Below are positions 62,708 to 64,000 of a stretch of 64,000 nucleotides of DNA, piece by piece. The position numbers and the translations under genes were made by a program. The notes under the pieces were generated by a model that was not told the DNA's origin, searched no databases, and worked only from the letters and a program-made list of their open reading frames with translations. The stretch's first letter is position 1. Each line of letters begins with the position of its first letter. This DNA comes from Pantanalinema sp. GBBB05 (GTDB lineage: Bacteria; Cyanobacteriota; Cyanobacteriia; Leptolyngbyales; Leptolyngbyaceae), in the NCBI GenBank assembly GCA_016743235.1, contig VRZD01000024.1, positions 1 to 64,000 on the forward strand, given 5' to 3'.

Positions 62708-64000
62708 CTATTTCAAGCCAATTAAGTCTTTTAGGAAAGGCATGACAAAAGTAATGGGAGCACGGGATTCAATCGTGATCCGTGCCGTTGCGGTTGTGCC
62801 AGACGTAATGGGATTATCGGGTCCTTTGGAGGAAGACCACCTGTAGCCGCTCTTCGTTTTGTCGTCGGGTTCCAGAGTGGTATGCACTTCAATCATTGGT
62901 CCTGCTGCCATCAGTGATTCCACCACTTCGGAGTTACCAATGACCGCCGTGGCTCCCTGACGCGTTACGGGCAATTCGGATACGCTTTTTACCTTGCCCA
63001 CAATGCCACCAAACCGCTCTCGCTGCGCGGTATCTGGCGTCATCGCGATCGTCATGCCGGGCTGAATCTGCTTACCATCCTTCACCGGAAAATACAGAAC
63101 CCCGCTTAACGCCGCCTTCTGCATACCCACCTGCATATTGGCAAACTGAAAACCGGGCTGAACTACCTGTCCGGGTGCTGCTATCACTTCCAGAATGCAG
63201 CCTGCCTGCGTACTTTTAATGGTGCTGTTGATCGCGATCTGCTGATCGAGGCGGGTAATCTCGCGGTTCACATCCTGGAGTTCCCGTTCTCGCTGAGTTT
63301 GCCCCTCCAGAAATTCCTGATCCAGTCGGCTGGAGCGGCTGTTAAGTTCTTGAAGCTGTGCCTGCAAGTCTCCAGCAGCTCGGAGGTTTTCGAGATACTG
63401 CCGCTGCGTTTGGGTACTTTCCACATCAAGTTGCTTAAGCTGAGCCGCAATATCAGCAACGGTCTGACGTGCCTGAATATACTGCTGATCGACCTCCAGC
63501 AGAGATTCTTTGGAGATCGCACCTTCTGCCACCAGTTTTCTACGGTTTTCTAAACGTTCCTGCATCAGGGGCACCAGCGCCTGAGCGTCTCTTAATCGCT
63601 GTTCTAGACTACGCCGCTGCTCTGCCAGGGCTTCTACGCCTTGCGATCGTAGAACTGGAGTGAGCGATTGGGTGTCGTTGAACCGCTGCATGAGGCTGAT
63701 CCGGGCAGTATTAATGCCGTTTTTCTCAACCTGCATCCGCTGGGTCATGAGTGCCTGGGATGTTTGTGCCTGAGTATGGAGCTGCAAGAGTTTTCCCTGA
63801 GCCAGATGCAACTGTTGCTTGAGCTCAATTGGGTCGATCGTGGCTAGCACCTCAGCTTTTTCAACGCACTGCCCTGGCTTAATATTAAGCGAGCTGATTT
63901 GCCCGGCTGTATTTGCTTCTAGCTCGACCACCCGCCGGGGTTGGGTAAATACGCCGCGACCATCAATCGTGATTGGAACTCGTCCGACCACACTCCAAAT
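62708..64000 (-). CDS. NHLM/HlyD-family bacteriocin secretion adaptor (partial)
   Basis: The frame runs off the right edge; at least 430 residues are present and the true start is beyond the window. IWSVVGRVPITIDGRGVF is the region after the N-terminal membrane anchor, followed by VELEANTAGQISSLNIKPGQCVEKAEVLATIDP (lipoyl half), a long coiled coil, and a C-terminal IHTTLEPDDKTKSGYRWSSSKGPDNPI and TARITIESRAPITFVMP. It bridges the two ABC proteins to the outer membrane. It is 29 bases upstream of the peptidase-ABC gene. Confidence 0.92.
   Translation of the reverse strand: MWSVVGRVPITIDGRGVFTQPRRVVELEANTAGQISSLNIKPGQCVEKAEVLATIDPIELKQQLHLAQGKLLQLHTQAQTSQALMTQRMQVEKNGINTARISLMQRFNDTQSLTPVLRSQGVEALAEQRRSLEQRLRDAQALVPLMQERLENRRKLVAEGAISKESLLEVDQQYIQARQTVADIAAQLKQLDVESTQTQRQYLENLRAAGDLQAQLQELNSRSSRLDQEFLEGQTQRERELQDVNREITRLDQQIAINSTIKSTQAGCILEVIAAPGQVVQPGFQFANMQVGMQKAALSGVLYFPVKDGKQIQPGMTIAMTPDTAQRERFGGIVGKVKSVSELPVTRQGATAVIGNSEVVESLMAAGPMIEVHTTLEPDDKTKSGYRWSSSKGPDNPITSGTTATARITIESRAPITFVMPFLKDLIGLK

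Noticed and set aside
1..64000. CRISPR arrays, tRNA or rRNA genes
   Set aside because: No regularly spaced repeat array, no cloverleaf-like or ribosomal sequence was noticed; the frequent GCGATCGC octamer is a genome-wide feature of cyanobacteria.

Overview
The window comes from a cyanobacterium. It encodes C-phycocyanin beta and alpha subunits, it is full of the GCGATCGC-type octamer common in cyanobacterial genomes, and it carries an SLH/OprB-type porin and a cyanobacterial-style two-partner-secretion exoprotein. Gene style fits a filamentous, Leptolyngbya-like lineage, but genus cannot be fixed from this sequence. No rRNA, tRNA or CRISPR array was seen.

Layout. 1-3.5 kb: end of a TetR regulator followed by an EmrA/EmrB-type efflux pair. 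3.7-5.9 kb: a cpcBA pair whose products have lost every Met except the initiator and every Cys except the bilin-binding ones, the signature of a phycocyanin made under sulfur starvation. 5.9-10.6 kb: an acireductone dioxygenase-like cupin, a TTC38-like protein, a PhnD-like binding protein and an acyl-CoA-dehydrogenase-fold monooxygenase. 10.8-15.0 kb: sulfate-binding protein, TonB-like protein, ExbB, ExbD and a lipoprotein in one operon. 15.1-21.9 kb, minus strand: an ssuD-ssuE-ssuA-ssuC-ssuB-sfnB sulfonate operon, then cysE. 22.5-37.3 kb: further organosulfur-type genes (NtaA/DszA-like flavin monooxygenase, amidohydrolase, aldo/keto reductase, OprB porin, MFS exporter, SDR, OYE-type reductase, D-2-hydroxyacid dehydrogenase and two orphan SsuA-like binding proteins). 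A dyad, ACGGT-N14-ACCGT or a close variant, recurs five times: four copies lie in front of sulfur genes and one is an orphan. I read 3.7-37 kb as a sulfur-scavenging and sulfur-sparing island under shared control.

37.5-40.5 kb: a TpsA-like exoprotein and an IS256-family remnant. 40.9-51.7 kb: an HD-domain protein and a Wsp-like chemosensory operon (CheW, CheR-TPR, MCP, CheW, hybrid CheA, CheB), whose terminal response regulator carries a class III nucleotide cyclase where Wsp systems have a diguanylate cyclase.

51.9-64 kb, minus strand: a probable glycosylated-RiPP locus with a double-glycine precursor peptide, radical SAM/SPASM enzyme, one GT4 and two tandem GT1-like glycosyltransferases, and a three-part NHLM-type export system (C39 peptidase-ABC, second ABC, HlyD). 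The HlyD gene runs off the right edge. The two most interesting items are the sulfur island with its shared operator and Met/Cys-free phycocyanin, and the RiPP locus.
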